NCBI GenBank assembly: GCA_964632995.1
Contig: CAZWDL010000009.1
Coordinates: 1-64,000 of the forward strand
Direction of reading: 5' to 3'
From: CAZWDL01 sp964632995
Lineage (GTDB): Bacteria > Bacteroidota > Bacteroidia > Chitinophagales > Saprospiraceae
DNA: 64,000 bases
Both the position numbers and the translations under genes were made by a program. Positions 17,461-27,338 of the stretch are shown here, one piece after another; position 1 is the first letter of the stretch; each line of letters begins with the position of its first letter. The notes below the pieces were generated by a model. The model made no database searches, had not been told where the DNA came from, and saw only the letters and a list, made by a program, of their open reading frames with translations.

Positions 17461-18765
17461 TCACTTAACCAAATCCTCCAATTGTATTCTGCGAGAGCCT
17501 TTAATCAGGATATGCGTGTGTTCTATGGATTGCGTTTGCCACCATTCGCGCAACGCGGCTACATCCGGAAAATGACGTAATCCCAATTGCAGGGCGCCGG
17601 CCTCAAAAGCGGCTCCGACGAGCAGGACTCGATCGAAGTCCTGCTCCGCAGCGTAGCGGGCAATACTTTCATGTTCGGCGGCGGCGTAAGGGCCCAATTC
17701 CAGCATGTCACCGAGGATAACCACTTTGTGCGGAACATCCATGTCCTGAAAGTGATCGAGGGCGCCGAGCATACTGCTGGGATTGGCATTATAGGCATCG
17801 AGGATGAAGGTATTCGTATCCTTTTTCAGAACTTGCGAACGGTTATTTTGAGGTACGTAGGCTTCTATCGACCGTTTGATTTTTGCCCCGGGTACTTTAA
17901 AGTATTTTCCCAGAGTTATGGCGGTCATGACATTATCCACATTGTAAACGCCGATGAGCTGAGTATTGATTTCCAGCCGTTGCCCGCGATCGTCGAGGAA
18001 AGCAACCCGGACGAAGGGCTGCACAGCCAGGACCTGGACGCCGTAGGGTATTTCCTTCTGATTGAGCTCTTCACATCGCTTGTAATAGATTTTTTGTTTT
18101 ACAGGTTTAGCGAGTTCCTCCAGGAAAGCAGCATCGCGATTAATGAAGGCCAGCCCGCCGGTTTCTGCCAGGAAACGGTAGAGTTCCGATTTTCCTTTTT
18201 TCACCCCTTCTATACCTCCGAAGCCTTCCAGGTGGGCCTTACCGATATTAGTGATCAATGCATGAGTAGGTTCGGCGATCTGGCTGAGCAGATCGATTTC
18301 TCCCTGATGGTTAGCGCCCATTTCGATGACAGCCACTTCCGTTTCCGGCGGCATGGCCAGCAGTGTCAATGGTACACCGATGTGATTGTTGAAGTTTCCG
18401 CGTGTAAAGTGAAGGGCATAGTGGCTTCCCACCACGGCACTGATGAGTTCTTTGGTCGTTGTTTTACCGTTACTTCCCGTAATGCCGATAACCGGTATCT
18501 CAAACTGACGGCGATGGTAGCGAGCCAGTTCTTGCAAGGTCTTCAGCGCATCGTCAACCAGGAGGAATCGCTTTCCTTTTACGACTTCGGACTTATCCAC
18601 TACGGCGTACGCAGCTCCGGCTTCCAGAGCGTCCCCGGCAAAATTGTTACCATCGAAGCGTTCTCCCCGGATAGCGAAGAACAGAGCGCCCGGTGTCACT
18701 GTCCGCGAATCGATGGTCACTTGGCGGCATTCCAGAAAAATGGCGTACAGTTGTTCTATACTCAT
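17461..18765 (-). CDS. murF: UDP-MurNAc-tripeptide D-alanyl-D-alanine ligase
   Basis: This 434-residue cytosolic Mur ligase adds D-Ala-D-Ala to the peptidoglycan precursor. It has an N-terminal domain with TIDSRTVTPGALFFAIRGE, the ATP-binding loop GITGSNGKTTT at about 94-104, the ALITNIGKAHLEGFG segment, and the C-terminal LDAYNANPSSM and ILGDMLELG motifs. An open frame continues to 18831, but the ATG at 18765 gives the normal N-terminus. It lies downstream of gldJ on the same strand, separated by a strong terminator, so it is probably transcribed on its own or by read-through. Confidence 0.96.
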   Translation of the reverse strand: MSIEQLYAIFLECRQVTIDSRTVTPGALFFAIRGERFDGNNFAGDALEAGAAYAVVDKSEVVKGKRFLLVDDALKTLQELARYHRRQFEIPVIGITGSNGKTTTKELISAVVGSHYALHFTRGNFNNHIGVPLTLLAMPPETEVAVIEMGANHQGEIDLLSQIAEPTHALITNIGKAHLEGFGGIEGVKKGKSELYRFLAETGGLAFINRDAAFLEELAKPVKQKIYYKRCEELNQKEIPYGVQVLAVQPFVRVAFLDDRGQRLEINTQLIGVYNVDNVMTAITLGKYFKVPGAKIKRSIEAYVPQNNRSQVLKKDTNTFILDAYNANPSSMLGALDHFQDMDVPHKVVILGDMLELGPYAAAEHESIARYAAEQDFDRVLLVGAAFEAGALQLGLRHFPDVAALREWWQTQSIEHTHILIKGSRRIQLEDLVK

Positions 18766-18832
18766 GATAATGACTGCGTGTTTTTCAAAGTACAACGCTG
18801 GCGCTTTATAGTTCGCAGGATCTACGAACATT

Positions 18833-18873
18833 AAAAAAGCGTCTTCTCCCCAAACCGGGAAGAAGACGCTTTT
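18833..18873 (-). terminator. Intrinsic terminator of gldJ
   Basis: Minus-strand AAAAGCGTCTTCT pairs with AGAAGACGCTTTT, extended inward by CCC/GGG, and is followed by a run of six T. It ends the gldJ transcript 24 bases after its stop codon. Confidence 0.85.
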
Positions 18874-18897
18874 CCAGAACTATCCTTTAGGAGTAGT

Positions 18898-20400
18898 TTA
18901 ATAACGCCGGCTCTTACGCTTGCGTTTTTTCGAGTCGAAGTGGTTACCACTCGGTTCCTCATTACCGCCGGGTGCACCGGTGCGGGTCATGGCGCAACGG
19001 AAACCAATATCGCGGGTCGACTTATCCTCTTCCAGGAAGCGACGGGTGCCCGGCGAGAGCCAGAAGGCGCGGTCGGCCCAGGAACCACCTTTATAAACCC
19101 GTGCTTTGTCGCTGATCAAGGTGTGTTTGCCATAGTCGTAGTAAACGCCCGACTCCTGGTCACCATCCAGGTAGTTGTAAACCATGCCGCGCTTGAAGTT
19201 ATCACGGTTGGCTACTTCGTCATCTTCGATATACTGGTAACGCAGACGGCCGAGGCTGTCCTTTTCTACCGGGCGGCCATTTTCATCCCGCAACAGTTCC
19301 TGGAACTTACCACCGCGGTAAGGGTTGAGATCGTGGTTTTCCACGTCGCGCAGGGTAATACTGGTCAAAGGACGGTACATGTCGGCGACCCACTCGTTGA
19401 CATTTCCGGCCATATTGTACAGCCCGAAGTCATTAGGCATAAAGGAGCGCACCGCGGCTGGAGCAGGCGCATTATCGTTCAGGTTACCGGCGATGCCCAT
19501 GTAATCACCACGGCCACGCTTGAAGTTAGCCAGGATCTGCCCCTGGTTTTTATCACGTTTCTGGTAACGTACGGTCGTACCATCCCATGGGTAAATCCGG
19601 CGGTCGGTGATGATCTCGTCCTTTTCGGAAGCCAGGTTACCCTGCAAGGCGAGAGCGGCATACTCCCACTCTGCTTCGGTGGGCAGGCGGTAATCGGGAA
19701 GCAGGATCCCGTCCTCGAAGCGAACTTGCCGTTCTCCGCCGGTGCGGAGATCTTTCAGGTTTTTGCGCACATCGCCCTGATACTGTCCTACGAGGTAAGA
19801 GTCGGTGTGGAAGTTATCCTCATCCTTTTGTTCGGTATTGGGGTTCAGGATGCCTTTTTCGATCAGCAGCATTTCGTTAACCCGGTCGGTACGCCACTTA
19901 CAGTATTCTGTGGCCTGTATCCAGCTGACGCCGACCACGGGGTAATTGTCATATCCGGGATGGCGGAAATAGGTTTCTACCAGCGGCTCATTATAGGCCA
20001 GTTCTTCCCGCCAAACCAAGGTGTCGGGTAAGGCATTTTGATAGACTTCGGGGTAGGATTCTCCGAATACCCGGTCGAGCCAGTAAAGATATTCCCGGTA
20101 GTCTATGTTGGAGACTTCCGTCTCGTCCATATAGAAGGAAGAAACGGTAACCCGGCGGGGGATATTATCCCAGTCGTAGGTGACATCTTGCTCCGTGGTT
20201 CCCATCGTAAAGGTCCCTCCCTCAACGAGAACAAGGTTCGGGCCGGTAGCCTGACCGTCGTAATCGCGGTTTTCGAAACCACCCCATTTGGTGCTGTTGT
20301 AGACCCAGCCGGTAGTGGAGGATCGCTCCTTCTTGCCACAGGAAGGAAGTACCAGTATTGCTGCTAGCAGGATGGCGCCTAACTTCAACAGATTTTTCAT
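18898..20400 (-). CDS. gldJ: Gliding motility/T9SS lipoprotein GldJ
   Basis: This 500-residue lipoprotein has a signal peptide ending in the lipobox LPSC, then a formylglycine-generating-enzyme (SUMF1) fold. Markers are LVEGGTFTMGTTEQD, SSFYMDETEVSNIDYREYL, VVGVSWIQATEYCKWR, YRLPTEAEWEYAA, DFGLYNMAGNVNEWVADMY and RVYKGGSWADR. GldJ and GldK share this fold. The order porV-porU-gldJ-murF matches what I recall for gldJ neighbourhoods, and GldK would normally sit with gldL/M/N, absent here. It stabilises the T9SS/gliding apparatus in the periplasm. The C-terminus is basic (KKRKRKSRRY). The ATG at 20400 is chosen because it directly precedes the signal peptide. Confidence 0.9.
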   Translation of the reverse strand: MKNLLKLGAILLAAILVLPSCGKKERSSTTGWVYNSTKWGGFENRDYDGQATGPNLVLVEGGTFTMGTTEQDVTYDWDNIPRRVTVSSFYMDETEVSNIDYREYLYWLDRVFGESYPEVYQNALPDTLVWREELAYNEPLVETYFRHPGYDNYPVVGVSWIQATEYCKWRTDRVNEMLLIEKGILNPNTEQKDEDNFHTDSYLVGQYQGDVRKNLKDLRTGGERQVRFEDGILLPDYRLPTEAEWEYAALALQGNLASEKDEIITDRRIYPWDGTTVRYQKRDKNQGQILANFKRGRGDYMGIAGNLNDNAPAPAAVRSFMPNDFGLYNMAGNVNEWVADMYRPLTSITLRDVENHDLNPYRGGKFQELLRDENGRPVEKDSLGRLRYQYIEDDEVANRDNFKRGMVYNYLDGDQESGVYYDYGKHTLISDKARVYKGGSWADRAFWLSPGTRRFLEEDKSTRDIGFRCAMTRTGAPGGNEEPSGNHFDSKKRKRKSRRY

Positions 20401-20441
20401 TATCCTTTTCAAATTTGATGTTGAGAAATGACGAACGAGCA

Positions 20442-20449
20442 CAAATATA
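20442..20449 (-). promoter_or_regulatory. Putative -7 box for gldJ
   Basis: Minus-strand TATATTTG matches TAnnTTTG, with a predicted leader of about 35 bases to the ATG at 20400. This suggests gldJ can be expressed independently of porP. Confidence 0.4.
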
Positions 20450-20537
20450 AAAGTTTGCACGATTTGTTACACCATGTTTTCCCGGCTGCTGAAGATTAAG
20501 ACTAACAAGCGGACAGGATTGACGTGCATTTATAAAT

Positions 20538-21563
20538 TCAATTAAACATCTTAAAACAATCATTGTAGCGCGAGCGGCGGCGCTTGGCCTGCAGGCGGGC
20601 GCTGTCTTCAAAACTGAAAGTCAGCGAAATTTCGTGGGTCCCGCCCGTATTACCGTTACTCAATCCGGAAACGGTAAAATCGTAACTATAACCGATGCGC
20701 ATAACGCCGTAATGAAATCCCACCAAACCGATGGCAGCGTCGGCGTTTTCCAAGGTGTGGCGGTACCATAGTCCGCCGTAGATTTGGCCCAGGCCGGCAT
20801 AAGCGCCGATGTTGATCTGGCCGAAATCACCCTGCTGAATGTACATTACATTTGGGGATATAAACGCAGGCCTTCTTCTATTATTGCCTCTTTCCAATTC
20901 AAATTCCACTCCACCGTGAGCGGTAAAGCGCAAGGGCAGGCCAAGGGCCAGGTTTTGATTGACTTCCAAGAGGTTTTCATTGGGGCGGTTCAGGTGTTTA
21001 ACGGAAAAGCCACCGTAAAAATTACCTCCGTAGGCTAATATTCCGGCGGAAATATCAACGGCGGTGCTCGAGAGCTGGTCTGGCCGGGTTTCCTCACTCA
21101 GGTTGGGGTTGCCTTCCCCGTCGGTGGCTCCGGTGAGCGGATCGAGCTGGTCCAGAAAAAGTAGTTGGTCCCAATCCAGGCGGTTCTGTATAATCCCGGC
21201 TTCCACGCCAAATTTGACGAAAAAATCACGGGTGACCTGCACCTGATAGCCATAAACACCACTGATACGATTGGTTCGGTACACCCCGTCGCCGGCCACA
21301 TCAGCCATGACCAACAGACCGAGACCACTGTTGAGCTTTTCCAGGGGCTGTTCGTAAGTTGCTGAATAGGTCACATAAGCGTTGGGCCAGGAAGGCCACT
21401 GATTGCGGTAGTTCACTGTCAGGCGGGGAGCATAAGTAATCCCGGCAAAAGCAGGGTTTACCTGCAGGGGAGCAGCGTAAAACTGGCTAAAAACCGGATC
21501 CTGAGCCAGCCCCGGCAACCCAAAACCTATGATTGAGAGAAAAATCAGCAGAATTCTCAACAT
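20538..21563 (-). CDS. PorP/SprF family type IX secretion outer membrane protein
   Basis: This 341-residue protein has a signal peptide ending GLAQ, then the family signature QDPVFSQFYAAPLQVNPAFAG. A beta-barrel follows with repeated PLRFTAHGGVEFEL and ISPNVMYIQQGDFGQINIGAY elements, ending GTHEISLTFSFED and a short basic tail. PorP/SprF proteins accompany T9SS and cell-surface adhesin export; several paralogues per genome are usual. The frame is open to 21719, but the ATG at 21563 starts the signal peptide. It lies upstream of gldJ on the same strand, separated by 137 bases. Confidence 0.93.
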   Translation of the reverse strand: MLRILLIFLSIIGFGLPGLAQDPVFSQFYAAPLQVNPAFAGITYAPRLTVNYRNQWPSWPNAYVTYSATYEQPLEKLNSGLGLLVMADVAGDGVYRTNRISGVYGYQVQVTRDFFVKFGVEAGIIQNRLDWDQLLFLDQLDPLTGATDGEGNPNLSEETRPDQLSSTAVDISAGILAYGGNFYGGFSVKHLNRPNENLLEVNQNLALGLPLRFTAHGGVEFELERGNNRRRPAFISPNVMYIQQGDFGQINIGAYAGLGQIYGGLWYRHTLENADAAIGLVGFHYGVMRIGYSYDFTVSGLSNGNTGGTHEISLTFSFEDSARLQAKRRRSRYNDCFKMFN

Positions 21564-21896
21564 GGAACAGACATTGTGATATGGATAGTTATGGCGCAAA
21601 AATTTTCGACCCGGCCTCCTGCGTCGAAAAGTTATAGCCTGTAAATCGTGCAAGGTACGGGCGACCGAGGCGAAAAAAGCACATAAACAGTGCCAGTAAC
21701 CGTGGATAGAAAACAACACAAAAATAAGCTAAGTTTGTACCCCCGGTGGTCTTTGTCGTCCGTTGGCCATTCTTCGGACAATACGGCATCCGGCTTATCG
21801 TTTGAATTACGAAAACTCCCAGCAAGGGGGACAGGATATGCTGATTGCAGCACTAAATAATTACTGATCTCTGCCATTTTATCCCCCAGTCTCCGT
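21564..21896. other. Divergent intergenic region, porP / porU
   Basis: The 333 bases between the divergent porP and porU genes carry an exact -7 box TAAGTTTG at 21730-21737 on the plus strand, about 150 bases before porU. No good -33 partner is seen, and there is no gene or strong fold in the remainder. Confidence 0.45.
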
Positions 21897-24800
21897 ATGA
21901 AACGCACTAAATTTATGAAAGATTTTACTGCGGTACTCTTACTTCTGCTCTTTTTCGGTCCGTTGCAGGCCAATTCCCCGGTCATTATTCGGGCAACCCT
22001 GCAATGGGAAGAAGAAGCTACCCAAATACGTCATGGCGGCGGAAGTTACGAACAATGGCTTTTTGCCGGCGCCGTCATCAGCGACGAGCCGCCCGGTCTC
22101 CCCTACTTCGTCCGTCGCTTTCCTTTGAACAGCGATGCCCGGCTTCGGGTCGAAGTGCTGGAGTCCCGCTATGAGCCCTTCGAGTGGCAGCCTTCATCAG
22201 GAGATACACAACTCGGCGAATCGCTGCAAATACAGCGCGATGTGGAACGCAGCGGACGGCAGTACTTCGGTAAAATCGCCTTCCTGCCTATCGTGCAGCG
22301 CGGCGGCCGTTTCGAAAGGCTGGTAGAAGTAGTCCTGCGCATTACTCCGGAACCCGTCCCGCCCCGGGTCAGCACCCGCGGCCCGGATAATACCCGGCAA
22401 TCGGTATTGCAGGACGGGCAAATCTACAAAATCGCCGTTAACCGGGCAGGGGTACACCGCATCTCTTATAATTTCATCAAGGACGAACTGGGCATAGATA
22501 TTGACAATATCGATCCCCGCCGGCTTCAGCTACTAGGGAACGGAGGCGGCATGCTTCCCGAAAATATCAATACCGGGAGAATAGACGATCTGGCCGAGAA
22601 CCCCATCTTCATTACCGGCGAAGAGGACGGCAGTTTTGATGCCGGTGATTATCTGCTCTTTTATGCGCAGGGACCTGACTTATGGCAATACGACGAAGAA
22701 GAGGACCGCTTTCGGTACCGGAAGAATATTTACGATACCCGGAATTATTACTTCCTTAAGGTCGGCAGCACAGACGGACGCCGCGTACAGCCGCAGTCCT
22801 CCCGCTCCGGCGCGGCCTTCACCGTGAACAGTTTTGAATCCCTGGTCCGCTTCGAGGAAGACAGGCTCAACCTGCTGCACGAGTGGCGGCCGCTGGCGCA
22901 GGGATCGGGGCCACGCTGGTACAATAACCACTTTAAGAACCAGCGCGAGTACCGGTTTTCCGGGCTTTTCGAATTCCCCAACCTCGATCCGGCTGCGCCA
23001 GTGACCGTAGAAGCCGAAATGGCGCTGCGGGCCACTACATCCTCCCGTTTCACCGTTGAAGTCAACGGTCAGGTTTTTAACAGCGACCGCGCCAGCGCCG
23101 TCACCGAACTCAGCGGATCTTTTGCCAACGAGATCAGCTATGCGCATGCCGCCCGCGCCAGGCAACAGCTCACGATCAATCGGCCGGGTGTCGACGTAGT
23201 GATCCGCTATCCACATCCACAGGGACTCAACGACGGCAGCGAAGGCTGGCTCGATTACATACAGGTGCGCGCCCGGCGAGCGCTCACCCTGACCGGTGAT
23301 CAGCTGTTTTTTCACGACACGCGAACCCTGGCCTATCCCGACGCTGCCTTTCAGATCCGCAATGGCGATGAGCACACCCGGATCTGGGAGGTCACCAATC
23401 CCGTAGAAGCCCGGGAACAGGAATTCATCCGGGAAGGAGAAGTGCTGCGCTTTGCCGTATCCACGGAGCGGCTGCGCCGGTTTGTCGCCTTTCAGGTCAA
23501 CGGCAACCTGCCGGCCCCGGAAGCCGTAGGGGCGATCGACAATCAAAATATTCACGGCATCGACGGTGTCGATATGGTCATCATAACCCATCCCGATTTT
23601 GTGGAACAGGCCGAACAACTGGCGGCGCACCGCCGCCGGCACAGTGGGTTGGAAGTCCGTGTTGTACAGACCGGGCAGCTGTATAACGAATTTTCTTCCG
23701 GACGCGTTGACCCGACCGCTATTCGCGATTTTGCACACATGCTTTTCGAACGCAGCGATCGCTTTCGCTACCTGCTCCTGATGGGTGACGGCTCCTTCGA
23801 CTGCCGGAATATTTACGAACTGGGCGGCAACTTTGTTCCCGTTTACGAAACCGATTCCTTTAATCCCATCTTTTCCTTTCCCTCCGACGATTACTACGCC
23901 CTGCTCAATGACGGGAGCGGCAACACACTTTCCGGGGCGCTGGACATTGCGCTGGGGCGTATACCGGTAAAAAGCGTAGAAGAGGCCCAGCAACTGGTCG
24001 CCAAAATCATCAATTACGACACCAATGCCGAAGGGCTCGGTGACTGGCGCAACCGGGTAGCCTTTATCGCCGACGATCAGGACGGCATGATCCATAACCG
24101 GCAGGCGGAACAGATTGCCGACACTATAGGCAGGCGCTACCCTTATCTCAATATCGACAAGATCTATCTCGATGCCTTTCCGCAGGTTTCCACACCGGGC
24201 GGCACCCGGTTTCCGGCAGCGAATGAGGCTATCAACCAATCGGTTTTCCGGGGCACGCTGGCCATGACTTACCTCGGCCACGGCGGATCGGGCGGGCTGG
24301 CCGAGGAGCGGGTGCTGGAAATCCCTGACCTGCTCAACTGGAAAAACTTCGACCGGCCTCCGCTGCTCATCACCGCTACCTGTTCCTTTGCCGGCTACGA
24401 TGACCCGGCCTTCGTCACCGCCGGCGAAGAGGCCATCCTCAATGCCCGGGGCGGCGCTATCGCCTTGCTGACCACGGTGCGCGCGGTTTTCTCCAACTCC
24501 AACCGGGCGCTTACCGAGCAGGTGCTTCGCCGGCTCTTCGAACGTCCTGACGGCCTGGTGCAACCTATCGGAGACGTCATGCTGCGCGCCAAAAATCAAT
24601 TGACCAGCCTGGGTGTGCTCACAAATTCACGGAAATTTACACTCCTGGGTGACCCGGCGATGAAAGTCGCACAACCCGATTTTCAGGTGCGCACCACCCG
24701 GATCAACGACAAGGACATCGGCAGCGGGCCTCTCGATACGCTGCGGGCTCTGCAACGCGTTACCATCGAGGGAGAAGTGCTCAATGTTCAGGGAGAACGA

Positions 24801-25790
24801 TTCGAAGATTTTAGCGGCATCCTGTATCCCACTATTTTTGATAAAAAAATTGAGCTGAAAACCCTGGGGCAAGACAATGATAGCTCCCCACTGTCCTACG
24901 ATTTGCAAAAAAACACCATCTTTAAAGGACGGGCAACCGTGGAAAACGGTCGCTTTCGCTTCACCTTCGTGGTCCCCAAAGATATCAACTACCAGCTCGG
25001 TCCCGGAAAGATTAGCTACTACGCTGCTGATGAGCGAACAATGCTGGACGCTACCGGGGCCTTCGAATCGGTTATTATCGGCGGGGCGGACCCCAACGCC
25101 GCGGCCGATGATCAGGGGCCACTTGTTGAAGTGTTTATGAATACGGAAGATTTCGCCTTTGGAGGGGTCACCGACGAGTCTCCTACTCTGTTGATTACCC
25201 TGGAGGATGACAACGGCATCAACGTCGTAGGCAACAGCATCGGCCATGATCTGGAGGGATTCCTCGACGAGGACACCCAAAATGCCATATTATTGAACGA
25301 TTTTTACGAGTCGGATCTCGATAATTATCGCCGCGGTACGGTGCGCTACCCGCTAACCGATCTGGAAGAAGGTCGCCACAGCCTCCGGGTAAAAGCCTGG
25401 GACGTAGCCAACAACTCGGCTGAAGGTTATACCGAATTTGTAGTGGCGGCTTCCGGAGAAATCGCCCTGCAACACGTGCTGAACTATCCCAATCCTTTCA
25501 GCGATTATACCTGCTTCCAGTTTGATCACAACCTGGCCGGCCAGGAGCTCGATGTGCTGGTTCAGATTTTTACGATTTCAGGCCGGCTTGTTAAAACGCT
25601 GGAACAGACTATCTTTTCCGACGGCGCCATACGCCGCGATAACTGCCTGGAATGGGATGGCCGCGATGATTTCGGCGATCCTCTGGCAAGGGGAGTATAT
25701 CTTTACAAGGTGAAGGTAAGAGCAACCAATACCGGAAACACGACACTGGAAGGCGAGAGTGAATTCGAAAAACTAGTGTTGCTGAAGTAA
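21897..25790 (+). CDS. porU: Type IX secretion system sortase PorU
   Basis: This 1297-residue gingipain-like cysteine peptidase (family C25) removes the C-terminal signal of T9SS cargo and attaches it to lipopolysaccharide. Catalytic residues are visible: His795 in YLGHGGSGG and Cys829 in ITATCSFAGYD. The LLMGDGSFDCRN and PVYETDSFNPI segments precede them. The C-terminal roughly 90 residues form a T9SS-type sorting domain (LNYPNPFSDYT, ending RGVYLYKVKVRA and EKLVLLK), as PorU itself travels through the system. The signal peptide lies within residues 1-26; the start may be Met1 or Met7. porV follows 98 bases downstream with its own promoter. Confidence 0.95.
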   Translation: MKRTKFMKDFTAVLLLLLFFGPLQANSPVIIRATLQWEEEATQIRHGGGSYEQWLFAGAVISDEPPGLPYFVRRFPLNSDARLRVEVLESRYEPFEWQPSSGDTQLGESLQIQRDVERSGRQYFGKIAFLPIVQRGGRFERLVEVVLRITPEPVPPRVSTRGPDNTRQSVLQDGQIYKIAVNRAGVHRISYNFIKDELGIDIDNIDPRRLQLLGNGGGMLPENINTGRIDDLAENPIFITGEEDGSFDAGDYLLFYAQGPDLWQYDEEEDRFRYRKNIYDTRNYYFLKVGSTDGRRVQPQSSRSGAAFTVNSFESLVRFEEDRLNLLHEWRPLAQGSGPRWYNNHFKNQREYRFSGLFEFPNLDPAAPVTVEAEMALRATTSSRFTVEVNGQVFNSDRASAVTELSGSFANEISYAHAARARQQLTINRPGVDVVIRYPHPQGLNDGSEGWLDYIQVRARRALTLTGDQLFFHDTRTLAYPDAAFQIRNGDEHTRIWEVTNPVEAREQEFIREGEVLRFAVSTERLRRFVAFQVNGNLPAPEAVGAIDNQNIHGIDGVDMVIITHPDFVEQAEQLAAHRRRHSGLEVRVVQTGQLYNEFSSGRVDPTAIRDFAHMLFERSDRFRYLLLMGDGSFDCRNIYELGGNFVPVYETDSFNPIFSFPSDDYYALLNDGSGNTLSGALDIALGRIPVKSVEEAQQLVAKIINYDTNAEGLGDWRNRVAFIADDQDGMIHNRQAEQIADTIGRRYPYLNIDKIYLDAFPQVSTPGGTRFPAANEAINQSVFRGTLAMTYLGHGGSGGLAEERVLEIPDLLNWKNFDRPPLLITATCSFAGYDDPAFVTAGEEAILNARGGAIALLTTVRAVFSNSNRALTEQVLRRLFERPDGLVQPIGDVMLRAKNQLTSLGVLTNSRKFTLLGDPAMKVAQPDFQVRTTRINDKDIGSGPLDTLRALQRVTIEGEVLNVQGERFEDFSGILYPTIFDKKIELKTLGQDNDSSPLSYDLQKNTIFKGRATVENGRFRFTFVVPKDINYQLGPGKISYYAADERTMLDATGAFESVIIGGADPNAAADDQGPLVEVFMNTEDFAFGGVTDESPTLLITLEDDNGINVVGNSIGHDLEGFLDEDTQNAILLNDFYESDLDNYRRGTVRYPLTDLEEGRHSLRVKAWDVANNSAEGYTEFVVAASGEIALQHVLNYPNPFSDYTCFQFDHNLAGQELDVLVQIFTISGRLVKTLEQTIFSDGAIRRDNCLEWDGRDDFGDPLARGVYLYKVKVRATNTGNTTLEGESEFEKLVLLK

Positions 25791-25823
25791 AATTTATCCG
25801 TCTTTCAAAATAAGATTTCCTTT

Positions 25824-25858
25824 TTTGCGTATTGACTATAAGCGTCATGCTATATTTG
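25824..25858 (+). promoter_or_regulatory. Putative promoter of porV
   Basis: TTTG at 25824-25827 is followed after 23 bases by an exact TATATTTG at 25851-25858 (an alternative TTG lies 16 bases before the box). The start would fall near 25865, giving a 24-base leader to the ATG at 25889. Confidence 0.55.
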
Positions 25859-25888
25859 CAGAATTATCTTTTAAACCAGACCAATCTC

Positions 25889-27103
25889 ATGAAGAATTTA
25901 CTACTTAAAGTGATTCTCGTCATTATGGGCTTCGGCCTATACACTGGCCAGGCATCGGCCCAGTGTTACCAAGGCTCTGACGGCAATTACTACAACCTTG
26001 ACGGGACGCCCTGTACCAATACCATCGTGACAGCAGTACCCTTCCTGCGCATCACCCCCGACGCCCGTTCCGGCGCCATGGGTGATGCAGGGATCGCTGT
26101 ATCTGCCGATCCCAACGCGATGCACTTCAACGCTTCCAAGCTGGCGTTCGTAGAATCGGACCTGGGCATTTCAGCTACCTATACGCCCTGGCTGCGCGCC
26201 CTCGGCCTCAATGACGTTTACCTGGCTTATCTTTCCGGATATAAAAGGCTGGACGATTTGCAAACCCTGGGCTTTAGCCTGCGCTATTTCTCGCTGGGCA
26301 GTATCCAGTTTACCGACGAGAACGGGCAACCGCTGACCACCGGCCGCCCCAATGAGTTCGAGGTGGCCTTCGCCTACTCGCGTAAACTCGCCGATCGATT
26401 CTCCGCAGCGCTTACCGGTAAATTTATTTACTCCAATCTCGCCGCCGGGCAAATTGTGCCGGGGGGGGAAACGATTGAAGTAGGCATCGCCGGCGCCGCT
26501 GATATCTCCCTGACCTATATCGCTCCGGTCAATCTGGGCGGTGCTGAATCGGACCTCACCTTCGGCTTGGCGCTTAGCAACATCGGCTCCAAAATTACCT
26601 ACACCCGGTCTACCGTTCGCGACTTCCTCCCGACCAATTTCGGCCTGGGCGTCGGCTGGAATATCGACTTTGACCAATACAACCGCTTGACCTTCACTAC
26701 CGATATCAATAAACTCATGGTTCCCACGCCCTGCCAGGGAACCGACTGTGACCAGGATGGCAACGGCATAGCCGACTACCGCGAAAAATCTCCTATCGCA
26801 GGTATCTTTTCTTCCTGGAGTGATGCCCCGGAAGGCTTCAGCGAAGAGATGCGGGAATTCATGTTCTCTTTCGGTGCGGAATACTGGTACGACCAACAAT
26901 TTGCAGTTCGCACCGGCTACTTCTACGAAAATCCCCGCAAAGGCGGCCGCCAGTATCTGACCGTCGGACTCGGCCTTAAGTACAATGTCTTCGGACTCAA
27001 TTTTTCCTACCTGGTCCCGACAACCAACCAGCGCAATCCGCTCGACAACACCCTGCGCTTCTCGCTGCTGTTCGACTTCGGCGGCCCGCAGAATGAAGGA
27101 TAA
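25889..27103 (+). CDS. porV: Type IX secretion system shuttle protein PorV
   Basis: This 404-residue outer-membrane beta-barrel of the FadL-like family has a signal peptide (1-24, ending ASAQ), then TAVPFLRITPDARSGAMGDAGIAVSADPNA, the defining PorV N-terminal signature. Barrel strands run to KYNVFGLNFSYLVPT and LRFSLLFDFGG. PorV collects cargo from the Sov translocon and delivers it to PorU, encoded directly upstream. A small loop insert (CQGTDCDQDGNGIADYRE) resembles a calcium-binding loop. The open frame begins at 25832, but this lies upstream of the predicted transcript start, so the ATG at 25889 before the signal peptide is chosen. Confidence 0.96.
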   Translation: MKNLLLKVILVIMGFGLYTGQASAQCYQGSDGNYYNLDGTPCTNTIVTAVPFLRITPDARSGAMGDAGIAVSADPNAMHFNASKLAFVESDLGISATYTPWLRALGLNDVYLAYLSGYKRLDDLQTLGFSLRYFSLGSIQFTDENGQPLTTGRPNEFEVAFAYSRKLADRFSAALTGKFIYSNLAAGQIVPGGETIEVGIAGAADISLTYIAPVNLGGAESDLTFGLALSNIGSKITYTRSTVRDFLPTNFGLGVGWNIDFDQYNRLTFTTDINKLMVPTPCQGTDCDQDGNGIADYREKSPIAGIFSSWSDAPEGFSEEMREFMFSFGAEYWYDQQFAVRTGYFYENPRKGGRQYLTVGLGLKYNVFGLNFSYLVPTTNQRNPLDNTLRFSLLFDFGGPQNEG

Positions 27104-27166
27104 ACGAAGGCGGAAGGCGCAAAGATAAATCTGACTATTTGAGTTAGAACATAGCGCTTTTCTCAA

Positions 27167-27212
27167 AACACACAACGGTCTGTCGAATGCATTCGACAGA
27201 CCGTTGTGTGTT
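27167..27212. repeat. Perfect 46-base palindrome downstream of porV
   Basis: AACACACAACGGTCTGTCGAATG is followed without a spacer by its exact reverse complement, centred between 27189 and 27190. As RNA it would form a 20-pair hairpin with a small loop. It is followed by TTATA, not a T-run, so termination is possible but not classical. A DNA-binding site or transcript-stabilising element is an alternative. Confidence 0.75.
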
Positions 27213-27338
27213 ATAGGCATACAGTGAAATTGCAAATCGTTTATTCTGTGGCCCGTATACGATTTATAGCCTACCAACCCGAAATTGGTGAATTCTGACT
27301 TGCTGGACTATAACTTTTTTCTTAAAGGACAATGAAGA

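Noticed and set aside
17587..18834. Open frame of 415 codons on the plus strand
   Set aside because: Antisense shadow of murF, without family motifs.
18940..20031. Open frame of 363 codons on the plus strand
   Set aside because: Antisense shadow of gldJ, without motif or start context.
22680..24599. Long open frame of 639 codons on the minus strand
   Set aside because: It lies wholly antisense to porU, whose catalytic motifs and sorting domain are clear. The antisense translation shows no domain; it results from codon bias on the other strand.
26171..27277. Open frame of 368 codons on the minus strand
   Set aside because: Antisense to porV and running over the palindrome at 27167; no protein-like features.
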